Shown: positions 8,606-18,800, numbered from the stretch's first letter. The stretch: 54,651 nt of DNA from Opitutia bacterium Tous-C4FEB (GCA_002304445.1 NEVA01000023.1:1-54651); one strand, 5' to 3'. Notes: a model not told the origin generated them from the sequence alone. Made by a program: numbers and translations.

Positions 8606-8850
8606 CTACCCGCGCGTTCTATCCGCGCCGCCGGTGCTACGCCGCAAGCTCCAGCACCACCCAACCAAACTCAGGTCCACGGGCGCCGGCTCCGGAATGG
8701 CCGTGCCGGTGAACGCCCCCACCTGGCTCCGGTACGCAGCGAGGCTGCTCATGAGGGGATAATCCACATCACGCATCGTCGCGATCGACCCCGCGCTGTT
8801 CCAAGCCAGCCCGTTGCCTCGGCCGCTCGTGCTGCCCGCCGGACGGCGCG
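8606..8850 (-). pseudogene. Probable remnant of the 3' end of an unidentified gene
   Basis: Between the TonB-dependent receptor stop and the PHP gene, the minus strand reads protein-like sequence (for example SIATMRDVDYPLMSSLAAY and VGAFTGTAIPEPAP), but there is no sensible start. A +1 shift after the PEPAPVD segment would give EFGWVVLELAA followed by a stop, a more natural C-terminus. This suggests a truncated, frameshifted remnant. I do not recognise the family. The whole 308-base gap (8546-8853) holds nothing else I can support. Confidence 0.3.
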
Positions 8851-8853
8851 GGT

Positions 8854-11800
8854 TTAAAACGTGCCCTTGATCCCGGCGGTCCAAAGCGAGCCACCGTAGT
8901 CGTCGCGCTGGCGGAATTTCGCATAGACCGGCGTGTTCGGCCCGTAGGTTTTCTGGTCTTCGGTGGCCCCGCCGAAATTGCGCAGGGCGACGAAAAAGCC
9001 GAGCTGGCGGGTGATAAAATATTCGCCGCTGATGTCGATGTAGAGGCGCTTGGGGCGGTAGTTGTAGGTGCCGGGCTCGATGCCGCGGCCAATGATGGCG
9101 GCGCGGCGCTGGAGACCGCGGTAGTTTTCATTGATGCGAAGATTCCACTTCGGCCGGGTGATGCTGAGGCCAAAGTTAGCGACAAAGGGATTCATATCCA
9201 GGAACTGGTCGAAGGACCTCTTCGCGCGTTGGGAGCTGGCATTCGCGAAGAACCGCATTCCGCGCGCCCAGTGCGGCAGGAAGGTGAGCGGCTGCTGGTA
9301 GTCGAATTCTAGACCACGCATCCGCACATTTTCAGGGTTATTGTAATTCGTGGAGACGTCGTACTCCGCATAAGTGTCGGGATCGAGGGCGTAGGTCGCG
9401 AGAAATTCGTCGGTGGGCCGCGCCACGGTGGTGACAAAGGCGTTTTGGTAATCGCGGATGAAGGCACCGACGGAGATTTGGCCGCCGCCCACGAAGTAAT
9501 ACTCGAGGCGGGCGACGTAGCTCTCGGCCTGCCACGCTTTCAGGTTCACGTTGCCGAGGGTGATACGATTGCCCGAGCTGGGCGGATTCTCGGTGTTGGG
9601 GAGGGTCACGCCGCTGACGTAGTTGGTAAACTGCGGGCGGCCGACGGTCTGGTAGTAGGCGCCGCGCGCGATTAGATTTTCAGAAAGATTGTAGCCGAGG
9701 TTGATGCTGGGGAAGAGGCGGAGAAATTCCTTTTTTGCGGTATAACCCCGGTCGATGAGCGTGCGTTGGAGCGCGCCGAGCGGATCGGTGGCGCTGTTGA
9801 CGATCTGGAGGGGAATACCGTTCGGGTCTTTGACGACGTTGCCGGCGGCATCGCGTCGGAAATTGCGCGTCGGATCGTTGAGCACGCCTTGGGCGTTGAT
9901 GTTGGTCTGCTCGGCGCGGAGGCCGGTCGTGAGCTTCAGGCGATTGCTGAAAAACGCGGCGTCGGCACGGAAGTAACCCGAGGAGATGATCTCCTGCACG
10001 CGGTTCGAGTTGTTGGTCCGATTGGTGTAGTCGGCGTTGGCGTTGCGGGTCCAGTGGCTGGGGTTGGCGCGGTAGCTCTGCCAGAGTTGGCCGTTGTCCA
10101 CGTGCTGCTGCTTGGGGAGGCCGAAGTCGGGGATGCGCGTCGAGTAAACCGCGTCCAAGAACGGGACGGGAGTGTCGTCGTTGATTAGGCCGGCCTGGGT
10201 CGTGGGCGTAGTGCTGGCGCGGCCATCCGCGCCCACGTAGTTGTAGAGTTCACCCGAGGTGCCCCGGCGGTCGCGGAGCACGGTGCGAAGATCGACGCCG
10301 GCCTTCAACGCGACCGGGATATCGCGCACCACGAAGTCGCGGCGGATGTTGCCGAAGGCTTGGCGGCGGGTCTCGTAGGCCTTTTGCCGGATGCTGTTGG
10401 CTGAGACGATCGAGTAGCTTTTGAGGTCGGATGGATCGACCTTGTTGCCGGCGGGATCGGTCACCGTGAAGCGGCCCGGGCGGAGATAAAAAATGTCGTC
10501 GAAGCGGATCGTCACGTGGGTGCGGCGCCCGATGAAACTGTTAAAAGCCCCGTCATCGATGTCCTGGTATACGATGCGCGAAGTGGAGTAGGAGACGCCG
10601 GATTCGAGCTTCCAAAGCGGGCCGTCGTGGCGCCAGGTGAGCGTGGGCATGAGGGTGCGGCCGGGGCGGATGCGGCCGTTGTTCACCAGCTCGATCTGGC
10701 CGGCGTTGATGGTGGGGCCGGTCGGGGGAAACGCGCTCTCGGCGCCGCGGGTGAACGACGGACCCCAGTCGCCCGGGGCGACGCGGTTGATGATGATATT
10801 CTGGGTGCGGGTGGCGAAGTGTTCGCGGAGGTAAGCATAGGAAAAACCAAAGGAGAGGCGGTCACGGGGGGCAAAACGCCAGTCCACCGTGGTCGCGAAG
10901 GAATAGCGGGTCGTGTCTTTGCCGGAGTCGCGCCACGAGTAGTTGGTGAGATAGGGTTTGTCGGGCGTAGTGTCGGGCAGTCCCGTGCTCGCGGTAGCCG
11001 CGGCGTTCGTGACCGCGGCGGCGCCACGCCATTGGGTCGCCTGGTTGCTCTGCGGCGTATACTGCATCGAGTAGCCGGCGGAAAACGTGAACCCGAAGTT
11101 TCGATTCACCGGCACGACCGCCGATACATCGAAGCCGGGATGAATCTTGTAAGTTTTTTCACCCCAACCCGGACCGGGCGACTGGCGCAGAAAGGAGCGC
11201 TCGGCGTCCTTCATCAGAAAGGCGACGCTGTAGTTGTACGATGGGCGGCTCCGCTCGAACGCGCTGCGCGGCACGAAATTCACCGAGCCGGCGAGGGCGG
11301 AGCCGGGTTGCTCGGGCGTGGGTGAGCGGTTCACCTCGACGCGCGAGACGCTGTTGATGGAAACCTGATCGAGCTCGACGGCCCGGGTGGTGCCGCCGCC
11401 GGCGGCGCTGGCCATATCGAAACCGCCCATGGAAATCGGGACGTTTCCTGCCGGCACGCCACTGATGGAGAACCTTCGGGCATCACCGCCCGTGTAGTCG
11501 CTCGTGATCCCGGGGAGAAACTTCATGAACTCGCCCACACTGCCGTCGGCAATGGTGCCGAATTCGTCGGCTGAGACGACGTTCGTGATGTTCTTCGCGA
11601 AGCGCTGCTCGTTGATCGCCAGCGAAGCCGCGTCCATCTCTTTCGACGAGGTGACGTTGAAAGCATCGAGCTTGATGGTGTCAGCGGCCGCGTTTCCCCG
11701 CCCCGGCGGAGTCTCTCCGGAGAACGTGACGTCGCGTTGCACAGTCTGACCGGAGGTTACGTTCACCGCCTCCGTGACGACGCCGCGCCCTGTGTAGAAA

Positions 11801-12045
11801 ATGGTTAAGATGACTTTGCCCGCCGGGACCTCCGCCAGGCGATACTGGCCGATGGCGTCCGTAAACGTTTCCTGCTTCGAACCCGCGACGGTGACCCGGG
11901 CGTTCTCGAGATACTGGCCGCGGCGCGCATCGAAAACGCGCCCTTCAATTGTGCCGGAGGCGGTAACTTGCGCGCCAGCCGAGTAGGCCGACGCCAGCGC
12001 GAGAAACAGGCCCAAAGCGCGGTGAAACAGGAATGCAGTTTTCAT
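8854..12045 (-). CDS. TonB-dependent receptor with N-terminal carboxypeptidase-regulatory domain
   Basis: A 1063-residue outer-membrane receptor. Residues 1-25 are a signal peptide ending near SAGAQ. Residues 30-105 form a carboxypeptidase-regulatory-like beta-sandwich (GTIEGRVFDARRGQYLENA). A plug domain follows (about 130-265, with FLPGITSDYTGGDARRFSIS and a VSRVEVNRSPTPEQPGSALA end). The rest is a 22-strand barrel ending in a C-terminal phenylalanine (WTAGIKGTF), as the BAM machinery prefers. It probably imports a large or scarce ligand using TonB energy; the ligand is unknown, but the neighbouring TIM-barrel and Gfo/Idh/MocA genes point to a carbohydrate. There is no SusD-like partner. 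It diverges from the TIM-barrel gene across 272 bp that must contain both promoters. Confidence 0.92.
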   Translation of the reverse strand: MKTAFLFHRALGLFLALASAYSAGAQVTASGTIEGRVFDARRGQYLENARVTVAGSKQETFTDAIGQYRLAEVPAGKVILTIFYTGRGVVTEAVNVTSGQTVQRDVTFSGETPPGRGNAAADTIKLDAFNVTSSKEMDAASLAINEQRFAKNITNVVSADEFGTIADGSVGEFMKFLPGITSDYTGGDARRFSISGVPAGNVPISMGGFDMASAAGGGTTRAVELDQVSINSVSRVEVNRSPTPEQPGSALAGSVNFVPRSAFERSRPSYNYSVAFLMKDAERSFLRQSPGPGWGEKTYKIHPGFDVSAVVPVNRNFGFTFSAGYSMQYTPQSNQATQWRGAAAVTNAAATASTGLPDTTPDKPYLTNYSWRDSGKDTTRYSFATTVDWRFAPRDRLSFGFSYAYLREHFATRTQNIIINRVAPGDWGPSFTRGAESAFPPTGPTINAGQIELVNNGRIRPGRTLMPTLTWRHDGPLWKLESGVSYSTSRIVYQDIDDGAFNSFIGRRTHVTIRFDDIFYLRPGRFTVTDPAGNKVDPSDLKSYSIVSANSIRQKAYETRRQAFGNIRRDFVVRDIPVALKAGVDLRTVLRDRRGTSGELYNYVGADGRASTTPTTQAGLINDDTPVPFLDAVYSTRIPDFGLPKQQHVDNGQLWQSYRANPSHWTRNANADYTNRTNNSNRVQEIISSGYFRADAAFFSNRLKLTTGLRAEQTNINAQGVLNDPTRNFRRDAAGNVVKDPNGIPLQIVNSATDPLGALQRTLIDRGYTAKKEFLRLFPSINLGYNLSENLIARGAYYQTVGRPQFTNYVSGVTLPNTENPPSSGNRITLGNVNLKAWQAESYVARLEYYFVGGGQISVGAFIRDYQNAFVTTVARPTDEFLATYALDPDTYAEYDVSTNYNNPENVRMRGLEFDYQQPLTFLPHWARGMRFFANASSQRAKRSFDQFLDMNPFVANFGLSITRPKWNLRINENYRGLQRRAAIIGRGIEPGTYNYRPKRLYIDISGEYFITRQLGFFVALRNFGGATEDQKTYGPNTPVYAKFRQRDDYGGSLWTAGIKGTF

Positions 12046-12317
12046 GAGGGGTAGATATAGGAATCGGGTCAGTAGGCCCGGTCAGAAGGCAGACCGATTC
12101 AGGACAAATTGCAGGGGTGGGATTTCCATCGCGGGGCAAAACGTGCCACGACCGAAAAAAACACACGCCCTCCGCGCGCCGCAAGCGAGGGAATTTTTTG
12201 GCGCGCCGGTGCCGTAGACCGGCTTGTCAATCGACCGGGGGTCGCCCAGTTTTCCCGTTCCGCAACCGTCCGGTTGCCACCCCGCTTTCTCCCCTCTGCG
12301 TTTTATTTTTTCTGCCC

Positions 12318-13403
12318 ATGCTCCGCCGTACTTTCCTAAAAAACACCGCCGTCGCCGCGACCGCCACTGCGTTTGCCGACCCCACCTTGCTCGCTGCCGC
12401 CGCCGCGAAGCCCGCGCCCAAGCTCGCCGTCGGCCTCGACAATTACGCCCTCCGCGCCATGGGCTGGAAGGCTCCGCAACTGATCGACTACGCCGCGTCG
12501 CTCAAGTGCGACACGCTCTTCATCTCCGACCTCGACGCGCTGGAAAGCCTCGACGATTCCGCTCTCCGCCTCGTGCGCGCGCGCGCGGAAGCCGCCGGTC
12601 TCACGCTCTATGTCGGAAGCTGGAGCATCTGCCCGACATCAAAGACGTTTAAGAAAAACTGGGGCACCGCCGAAGAGCATCTCCGCCTCGGCCTGCGCGT
12701 CGCCAAAACTCTCGGCTCGCCGATCTTTCGCGCCGTCCTCGGCAACATGGAAGACCGCAAATCCGAGGGCGGCATCCAAGCCCGCATCGCGGATACGGTC
12801 GCCGTGCTCAAGGCCTGCCGCGCCGACGCGCTCAAAGCCGGTTTGAAAATCGCCATCGAGAACCACGGCGGTGATTTGCACTCGTGGGAGTGTCGCCAGC
12901 TCATCGAGGCCGCCGGCACCGATTTTGTCGGCTGCAACTTCGACTCCGGCAACGCCGCCTGGACCCTCGAAGATCCGATGGACGCCTTCGAAGCCCTCGG
13001 TCCCGTCACGATCTGCTCCAGTCTCCGTGACCAACAGATCTGGTCCACCCCGGAAGGCGCCGCCGTGCAATGGACCGCCGCCGGCGACGGTCTGATTGAC
13101 TGGAAGGCGTTTGCCGCCCGCTGGGCCCAACTTTGCCCCCACGTTCCGATCATGATCGAGACGATCTCCGGCGCCCAGCGCGCCTTCCCTTACAAGCAAC
13201 CGGATTTCTGGAAATTCTACGACCGCCGCCCGGAAAAACTCGCGAAATTCGAAGCCCTTGCCGCCCGCGGTCGCCCGCTCACCGCTTTCAAGGCCCCCGC
13301 CGGCCCCGAAGGAAAAGCCGTCACCCAAGAATTCCAAAAAGCCGAGATTGCGAAATCTATCGCCTTCCTACGCCGCGAGATCGGCCTCGGGCTCCGCACT
13401 TAA
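12318..13403 (+). CDS. Exported sugar-phosphate isomerase/epimerase-like TIM barrel
   Basis: A 361-residue protein of the xylose-isomerase-like TIM-barrel superfamily. The N-terminus MLRRTFLKN followed by an alanine-rich segment is a Tat-like signal. Barrel landmarks are GLDNYALRAMG, the metal-ligand segments KIAIENHGGD and VGCNFDSGNA, and MIETISG near the end, giving Glu/Asp/His ligands as in sugar 3-epimerases and myo-inosose dehydratases. The exact reaction is unknown. An upstream in-frame start at 12117 is rejected because it would put the Tat motif inside the protein. It is followed about 100 bp later by a Tat-type Gfo/Idh/MocA oxidoreductase, suggesting a paired oxidation-isomerisation of a sugar. 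Confidence 0.82.
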   Translation: MLRRTFLKNTAVAATATAFADPTLLAAAAAKPAPKLAVGLDNYALRAMGWKAPQLIDYAASLKCDTLFISDLDALESLDDSALRLVRARAEAAGLTLYVGSWSICPTSKTFKKNWGTAEEHLRLGLRVAKTLGSPIFRAVLGNMEDRKSEGGIQARIADTVAVLKACRADALKAGLKIAIENHGGDLHSWECRQLIEAAGTDFVGCNFDSGNAAWTLEDPMDAFEALGPVTICSSLRDQQIWSTPEGAAVQWTAAGDGLIDWKAFAARWAQLCPHVPIMIETISGAQRAFPYKQPDFWKFYDRRPEKLAKFEALAARGRPLTAFKAPAGPEGKAVTQEFQKAEIAKSIAFLRREIGLGLRT

Positions 13404-13412
13404 AAAAGCCAT

Positions 13413-13474
13413 GAATGGACGCGAAGGAACACGAATTCGAACTGACTCCGGTTCGTGTCCGTTCGCGTCCATTC
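13413..13474. repeat. Long imperfect palindrome (GAATGGACGCGAA family) between two genes
   Basis: Two 23-base arms, 13413-13435 and 13452-13474, are inverted copies matching at 21 of 23 positions, around a 16-base loop. The arms begin GAATGGACGCGAA and end ACACGAA. It lies just after the stop of the TIM-barrel gene. It could act as a terminator or mRNA-stabilising hairpin, or be a REP-type dispersed element. Confidence 0.75.
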
Positions 13475-13506
13475 GTGGTTAAAAACATTCTCCCCCCCCC
13501 AAAAAA

Positions 13507-14874
13507 ATGAACCGCCGCTCCTTCCTCCACACCTCCGCCGCCGCGACTGCCCTCGCCGCGTTTCCTTTTTCCCTCCGCGCCCAACCCAAATCCGGCGGCC
13601 CCCGGTTCCGCACCGCGCTCATCGGCTGCGGTTGGTGGGGCAACAATATCCTCCGCGAAGCCATGGCGAGCGGCGCCTGCGAAATCGTCGCCCTCTGCGA
13701 CGTCGATTCCCGCCAATACGAAGCCACCCTCAAAAACGTCGCGGCCGGTACCGGCGATACGCCCAAACTTTTTAAGGATTACCGCGAACTCCTCGCCGCC
13801 GCGAAGCCCGAGATCGTCATCGTCGGCACGCCCGACCACTGGCACGCGCTGCCGATGATCGCCGCCGTCAAAGCCGGCGCTCATGTTTACGTGGAAAAGC
13901 CCATCGGGCATACTGTGATGGAGGGACGCGCGATGGTGAACGCCGCGCGCGCTACCGGCCGCGTCGTCCAAGTCGGCACGCACCGGCGCATTTCCCCGCA
14001 CAACATCAGCGGCCGGGAATTTATCCGCTCCGGCCAAGTCGGCGACATCGGCATGGTGCGCTGCTTCGTGCTCGGCGGCGGCGGCCCTGACCGGGCGCTT
14101 CCCACCGTCGCCGTCCCGAAGGAGCTCGACTGGGACATGTGGTGCGGCCCCGCTCCGCTCCGCCCGTTCAACGGCGGTGATCCGCGCACCCCGACCGTCG
14201 GCGCCGGCAACCGCGGCATCCACCCCCGTGGTTTCCGCAACTACCTCGACTACGCCAACGGCACGCTCGGCGATTGGGGTATCCACTGGCTCGACCAGGT
14301 CCTCTGGGTCACCGGCGAAAAGTATCCGAAACGCATTTTCTCCAGCGGCGGCCGCCCCATCGCCGGCGCGCCCGTCTTCACGGCCCAAGAGCAGACCACC
14401 GACGCCCCCGACCACCAACTCGCCACCTACGCGTTTGAAAAGTTCAACGTGCAATGGGAGCACCGCCGCTTCGGGGCCAACAACACCGACAAAGGCGAAA
14501 GCGTCGGCTGCTATTTTTACGGCACGAAGGGGATTTTCCACATGGGCTGGCAAAAAGGTTGGACGTTTTACCCTGCCGATTCGAAAGCCCCGCCGATCAC
14601 CGAAGCCGCCCAGCTCAACGCGCCCGATTCGCAAAACATCAAGGAGCACTGGACCGATTTCCTCGCGGCCATCCGCAGCGATGGAAAAATCAAACCCGTG
14701 AGCGACATCGGCGAAGTCCACTTGGCGAGCAACATGGCGCTCCTCGGCATGGTCTCGATGAAACTCGGCCGCAGCCTCGACTGGGACGGCGCCACCGAGC
14801 GCATCCTCAACGACGAAGCCGCCAACAAACTCCTCCGCCGCGACTACCGCAAAGGCTACGATTACCCGACCTAA
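13507..14874 (+). CDS. Gfo/Idh/MocA-family oxidoreductase with Tat-like signal
   Basis: A 455-residue NAD(P)-dependent oxidoreductase. The N-terminus MNRRSFLH with a following hydrophobic stretch is a Tat-like signal, so the folded, cofactor-loaded enzyme is probably exported. The Rossmann motif TALIGCGWWGNNIL lies near residues 37-50, and the family catalytic lysine sits in VYVEKPIGH near 127-135. GDWGIHWLDQ carries the usual histidine region. The substrate is a sugar or cyclitol of unknown identity. It is the second gene of a probable operon with the TIM barrel. The start codon is preceded by nine C and six A residues rather than a ribosome-binding site. A GC-rich hairpin follows the stop. 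Confidence 0.88.
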   Translation: MNRRSFLHTSAAATALAAFPFSLRAQPKSGGPRFRTALIGCGWWGNNILREAMASGACEIVALCDVDSRQYEATLKNVAAGTGDTPKLFKDYRELLAAAKPEIVIVGTPDHWHALPMIAAVKAGAHVYVEKPIGHTVMEGRAMVNAARATGRVVQVGTHRRISPHNISGREFIRSGQVGDIGMVRCFVLGGGGPDRALPTVAVPKELDWDMWCGPAPLRPFNGGDPRTPTVGAGNRGIHPRGFRNYLDYANGTLGDWGIHWLDQVLWVTGEKYPKRIFSSGGRPIAGAPVFTAQEQTTDAPDHQLATYAFEKFNVQWEHRRFGANNTDKGESVGCYFYGTKGIFHMGWQKGWTFYPADSKAPPITEAAQLNAPDSQNIKEHWTDFLAAIRSDGKIKPVSDIGEVHLASNMALLGMVSMKLGRSLDWDGATERILNDEAANKLLRRDYRKGYDYPT

Positions 14875-14880
14875 AAAGTA

Positions 14881-14902
14881 GGGCGGGGTCTCCGACCCGC
14901 CC
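14881..14902 (+). terminator. GGGCGGGTC-type hairpin after Gfo/Idh/MocA gene
   Basis: GGGCGGGGTC at 14881-14890 pairs with GACCCGCCC at 14894-14902 around a TCC loop with one bulged G. It begins 6 bases after the stop. The same palindrome type follows other genes at 37171, 37220, 39595 and 39648, so it is both terminator-like and a repeat family. Confidence 0.65.
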
Positions 14903-14920
14903 TCCGCGCCCGAGCCCTCA

Positions 14921-14985
14921 CTGCGCCTACTTCGTCCCGAGGTTGAAGAAAATCCGCACGTTCTTCATCTGTCGCCTGGCCGCGG
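14921..14985 (-). pseudogene. Remnant C: last ~20 codons of the VCBS/FG-GAP gene at 21081
   Basis: About 65 bases here are nearly identical to the 3' end of the intact gene at 21081-22238. On the minus strand they read RRQMKNVRIFFNLGTK and a stop, against GRQTKNVRIFFNLGTK in the full gene. Nothing upstream of it is preserved. It sits directly before the DUF433/DUF5615 toxin-antitoxin module, mirroring the other broken copy before the AbrB/PIN module. Confidence 0.8.
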
Positions 14986-15054
14986 GGGTATGATCCGGCC
15001 CTTCGGCTCGGCCTTTTCCGAGAGGCGCATTTCAGCGGCTGAAGAAGAAAGCGG

Positions 15055-15384
15055 CTACCGGATCTCCACCAGCCGCGTGCCTTGAGCGACCAAGGCCACG
15101 ATCTGCGGCACCCGTGGCACGAACCACGCGCGCAAGGCCGCGTTGGACGTATTGCCCACGCGCAGCCACACGACGCAAGGACCTGTCTTGGTCGCTTGCA
15201 CGCGCAAGGCAAAGTCCTCGTCCTTGGTCACAATCACGCAGCCACTGGCCTCCGCGTGCCGCCAGATCGCCCCGTCTTCGGCCTCGCGGAAACCGATCTC
15301 GCGCACCGCCTGCGCCTCGCATCCCGCTTCGACCAGCCAGCGGGCGAGCGCCGGGGGCAACTGGGCATCGATCAAAAACTTCAC
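15055..15384 (-). CDS. DUF5615 PIN-like putative toxin
   Basis: A 109-residue protein of the DUF5615 family, a PIN-like fold usually paired with DUF433 proteins. The N-terminal acidic strand FLIDAQLPPALARWL and the middle IVTKDEDF carry the aspartates expected for a metal nuclease site. It starts with GTG overlapping the DUF433 stop by 4 bp (GTGA), so the pair is translationally coupled. Toxic RNase activity is inferred from family and arrangement only. Confidence 0.82.
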   Translation of the reverse strand: MKFLIDAQLPPALARWLVEAGCEAQAVREIGFREAEDGAIWRHAEASGCVIVTKDEDFALRVQATKTGPCVVWLRVGNTSNAALRAWFVPRVPQIVALVAQGTRLVEIR

Positions 15385-15608
15385 CGACTGGCAACGAGCA
15401 CAGGGTGATCGAGCTGGGCGGCGGCGTATTCCAAGCTCGCCTTGATGTCGTCCGCCTCAAGATCGGGATAGTCCGCGAGGATTTCCGATTCGGGGATGCC
15501 GGCCGCGACGAGGTCGAGCACGTCCTTCACGCGGATGCGCATCCCCCGAATGCAAGGCCGGCCTCCGCATTGGTTCGGGTTGAAGGTGATGCGTTCCATA
15601 TAATTCAT
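15381..15608 (-). CDS. DUF433 putative antitoxin
   Basis: A 75-residue DUF433 protein. The pattern RITFNPNQCGGRPCIRGMRI followed by VLDLVAAGIPESEILADYPD is characteristic: a short beta hairpin and a helix-turn-helix-like segment. Members are the upstream partner of DUF5615 PIN-like toxins and likely bind both toxin and promoter. The start could be at 15608 or three codons later at 15599; there is no clear ribosome-binding site. No operator palindrome was seen upstream. Confidence 0.82.
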   Translation of the reverse strand: MNYMERITFNPNQCGGRPCIRGMRIRVKDVLDLVAAGIPESEILADYPDLEADDIKASLEYAAAQLDHPVLVASR

Positions 15609-15879
15609 GCCGGCAAGTTAGCTGCGGGAGGCCGTTTCGCAAGGCCCGTATCCGGCGGCGACAACCTCGCCCCCGAGTGCGCGGCGGCGTGGACTCCTTT
15701 CAGCTTACTATCGAGGCGTGGGCATAAACCTGCGTCGTCTACAAACCCGCGTGCCCGATTTGATCCCCGACGTGGCGGATGTCCGCGCCGTGCTCCTAGC
15801 CCTCATCGCCAAGCCTTGGCGTCAGGACGTGACCTACACTGCTTACCAACCGCCTCGATTCAGCTGATCGACCTGATAC
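15609..15879. other. Gap with a possible small coding remnant (15718-15867, plus strand)
   Basis: On the plus strand a GTG at 15718 opens a 49-codon frame (GINLRRLQTRVPDLIPDV near the start) ending at 15867. A different frame just upstream reads VDSFQLTIEAWA and a stop. These look like shreds of a decayed gene rather than a functional one; no family is recognised. No terminator is evident for the Ig-domain gene whose 3' end is at 15880. Confidence 0.25.
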
Positions 15880-18800
15880 TTAAGGGCCAGGGAGCGGCAT
15901 CTCATAAACCTCGATGATGGCTACACCCGTAACGTCATTCACCCCTGAAATCAGCGCGGTGTAGTTGCCCGGCGCGAGTGTGATCAAAAGCGCCGAGTCC
16001 TTCGAGGCAGCTGGCAGGGCGAAAGCGCCGACTGCCGCCGTCGCTGCAGTAATCTGGGAGCCACTCCCAACCGAGCCCCAATTGTCATTGGAAGCCACAG
16101 GCACGCCCGACGCCCTGGTTAAGGTTAAAAAAGGATCTGGAAGAGTATCGCCCACATTGAACTCACTCAGCGTCGGGCCGACCGCTCGGATCAGAAATTG
16201 TCGGGGCCTCTCGCCTTCCACCGTGATACCACAGATCCCGATCGCCGGACCCGCACCGACAAAGGCCCTGCTAGAGAGACTGGATATCCGGTTATCGGTA
16301 GTATCGGCCGCATAAACTTCTACCAGTGCGACGCCGGAACGAGCCGCCGAATCGGTCACCTGCACCGTGTAATTGCCCGGGACTAAAGTGGCGACCAACG
16401 CCGCGTCGGTTGGATTTGAAAGTGGGAATCCGCTCACTCCTGAAGCAAGCCCGTTGGGGGTCGTTGCGCGGTCGAAATCATCATTCGTAGCGATCACGCG
16501 CCTATCGCCGTCATAGAGAGTGATCTTGGGATTGGGCAGCAGCCCACCAAGGCCGAAGGCGGAGAGGCTGGGACCGATGCCGCGGATGAGAACCTTTTTG
16601 GCGCTCGCACCCGTGATGACGAAACCGGCGATAAGCGTGCTATCGCCCGGACCGGTGCCGGCGCGAGTGGAGATGTTGGCGAGGCGGGCGGAGCTATCGA
16701 CGGTGAGCTTGGCGACGGAGCTGCGGGTGCTGCCGAGGCTGTTGGTGACGACCACCGTGTAATCGCCAGCGTCGGCGGTCGTGACGGGGTTGAGCGTAAG
16801 CGTGGTGCCGGTGCCGACCGGCGTGGTGCCGCGAAACCATTGGTAGGTGAAGGGCGCACTGCCGGCGGCAGCCACGTTGAATACAGCGGTGCGGCCTGTG
16901 GACGCAGTGAGGCTCGCAGGAGCGGCCGTGAGAACGGGAGCACTGGGTGCGACGACAATGCGCACTGGGGCACTGGTGACGGAGCCGGCGCGGTTGGTAA
17001 CCGTGACCGTGGCGGTGTAAGTGCCAGAGATATTTGTTGGGATGGAGACCGTAGACTTTCCAGAATCGGCGGCGGGAACCACACTGCTCCAAGAGTAGAT
17101 TAGCGGTCCAGAGCCAGCCGCCGTGACCGAAAGCGATGGTGAGGAGCCGGGTGTGATACTGGCAGAGTCCGGTGTTAGAGACACAATCATCGGCGGCCGG
17201 ATTTCAGTCGTCGTTGTTGCCATCAAGCGGACCAAATTTGGACGAGAGGTAGCATCGAACGCCGTGAAGTCACCGGTTACCAGCGCACGTCCATCCCGCA
17301 AAGGGTAGATTCCAGTAATGTTGCCATTGGGCTCAGTCTTCAAGGCGGTAGGCCCGCCGCCAAAAAGGTTTACGCTGTGATCAAAGGTCGAATCAAGCGA
17401 ACCATTGGAATCGTAGCGAGCCAGTGAGCGAACGATTCGGCCCGGGGTATTTTCATAAACGTTACTTGCGATGTAGACGTATCCACGTGAGTCAGCTGCA
17501 GAGACTCTCGTTATTGTCCCTCTGGAACTGCTCTGCTTTTTTGGCCACGAAACGTCGAGCAGACCTTCAGGCGTCAGTCGACCAGTCGAAATAAAAGAGT
17601 TAAGCGAAGCAGGATTGGTGGCGAGAAACTGCTCTTGATAAAGGATCCGTCCATCCGGGGAATTTTGGATTTTATGCAAGGGAATGGTATCAGTCGCCTT
17701 GAACATTGAGAGGTATGTTGGATCGATCGTGCCGTTTGTATTGAGCCGCTGAATTGAACTTGCTGAGCAGAGAAGTATTCGACCGTCATTCAGTAGCGCG
17801 AATGAGGCAGGCAGTGTAGAGCTGCTCGGAGCCGTGAAACTGGGATCAAGTCCTCCGTCTAAGTTCAGACGCAAGAGTCGGGTGCTTGATAGCAGCAAAA
17901 TTTTACCGTCCGCTTGCAGCGACAGTTTGGGGTTCGGGTTTGATGAGGCAGAGGCGGCGGGAATGAACGTGGTATCCACGCTTCCATCTGAGTTTAGCCG
18001 CGCCAAATTCGGGCGGGCCACGTTGTTGATCGTTTGGAAAGTGCCTGAGACGGTCACCCGCCCGTCCGGTTGAAGGACAAGTTGGGCTATCGAGCCTCCG
18101 GTGTTTAAGCCAACACCGATGTTGAAGGTCGCGTCGAGCGAGCCATCTACGTTGAGCCGGGCTAGCGCAAACGGGGATACCCCGGCAGTGACGAAAAACT
18201 GCGAACCTCCGATGATGATTTTGCCGTCCGGCTGTTCGACTGCTGCGGTCACGCCGGCCGTCATGATCAGAGTCGGAGTAAAGGTTGAATCAACGATGGG
18301 CCCGGGCGTGTTACTGGCGGCGAGTTGGAGCACGGCGGCGGTGCTGGTGGCAGAGCCGAGCTGGTTGGTGACGGTTACGGCGTAGCTGCCGGCCTGGGCG
18401 GATTGGGCGTTAGACAGGAAGAGCTGATCGGAGTTTTGGCCGGCAAGGGGCTGGCCGTTAAAAGACCATTGATAGGTGAGCGGCGGCGAACCGATGGCGG
18501 TGGCGGAGAGAAGGACGTTGCTACCGGCGACTTCGGTAACACTACGCGGCGATACAGCGATGGCGGGGGCGGCTGCTACCGGGACCGAGCGGAGAATGGT
18601 GCCGCCAGAACCTACCGTAACAACGGAGACATCGCTTGCCGCGACGGCGGTGAAAGTAGCGGTGCTGCTTGAAGCGCGAGCCGTCCAAGTCGAACCGGGC
18701 GCGGGTGTAGTTACGATGGCGCCGGCGGTGCCGACGGCGATAAACTGGCCGTTGAAAAAGGTGATGCCGCGCAAATAGGCGGTCGTGCCGCTGGCGAGGG

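Noticed and set aside
7388-8857. 489-codon plus-strand frame
   Set aside because: Antisense shadow of the PHP gene, His/Arg-rich as expected for the complement of a GC-rich gene.
13413-13474. CRISPR repeat
   Set aside because: One palindrome only, no regularly spaced units; no CRISPR array or cas gene was seen in the window.
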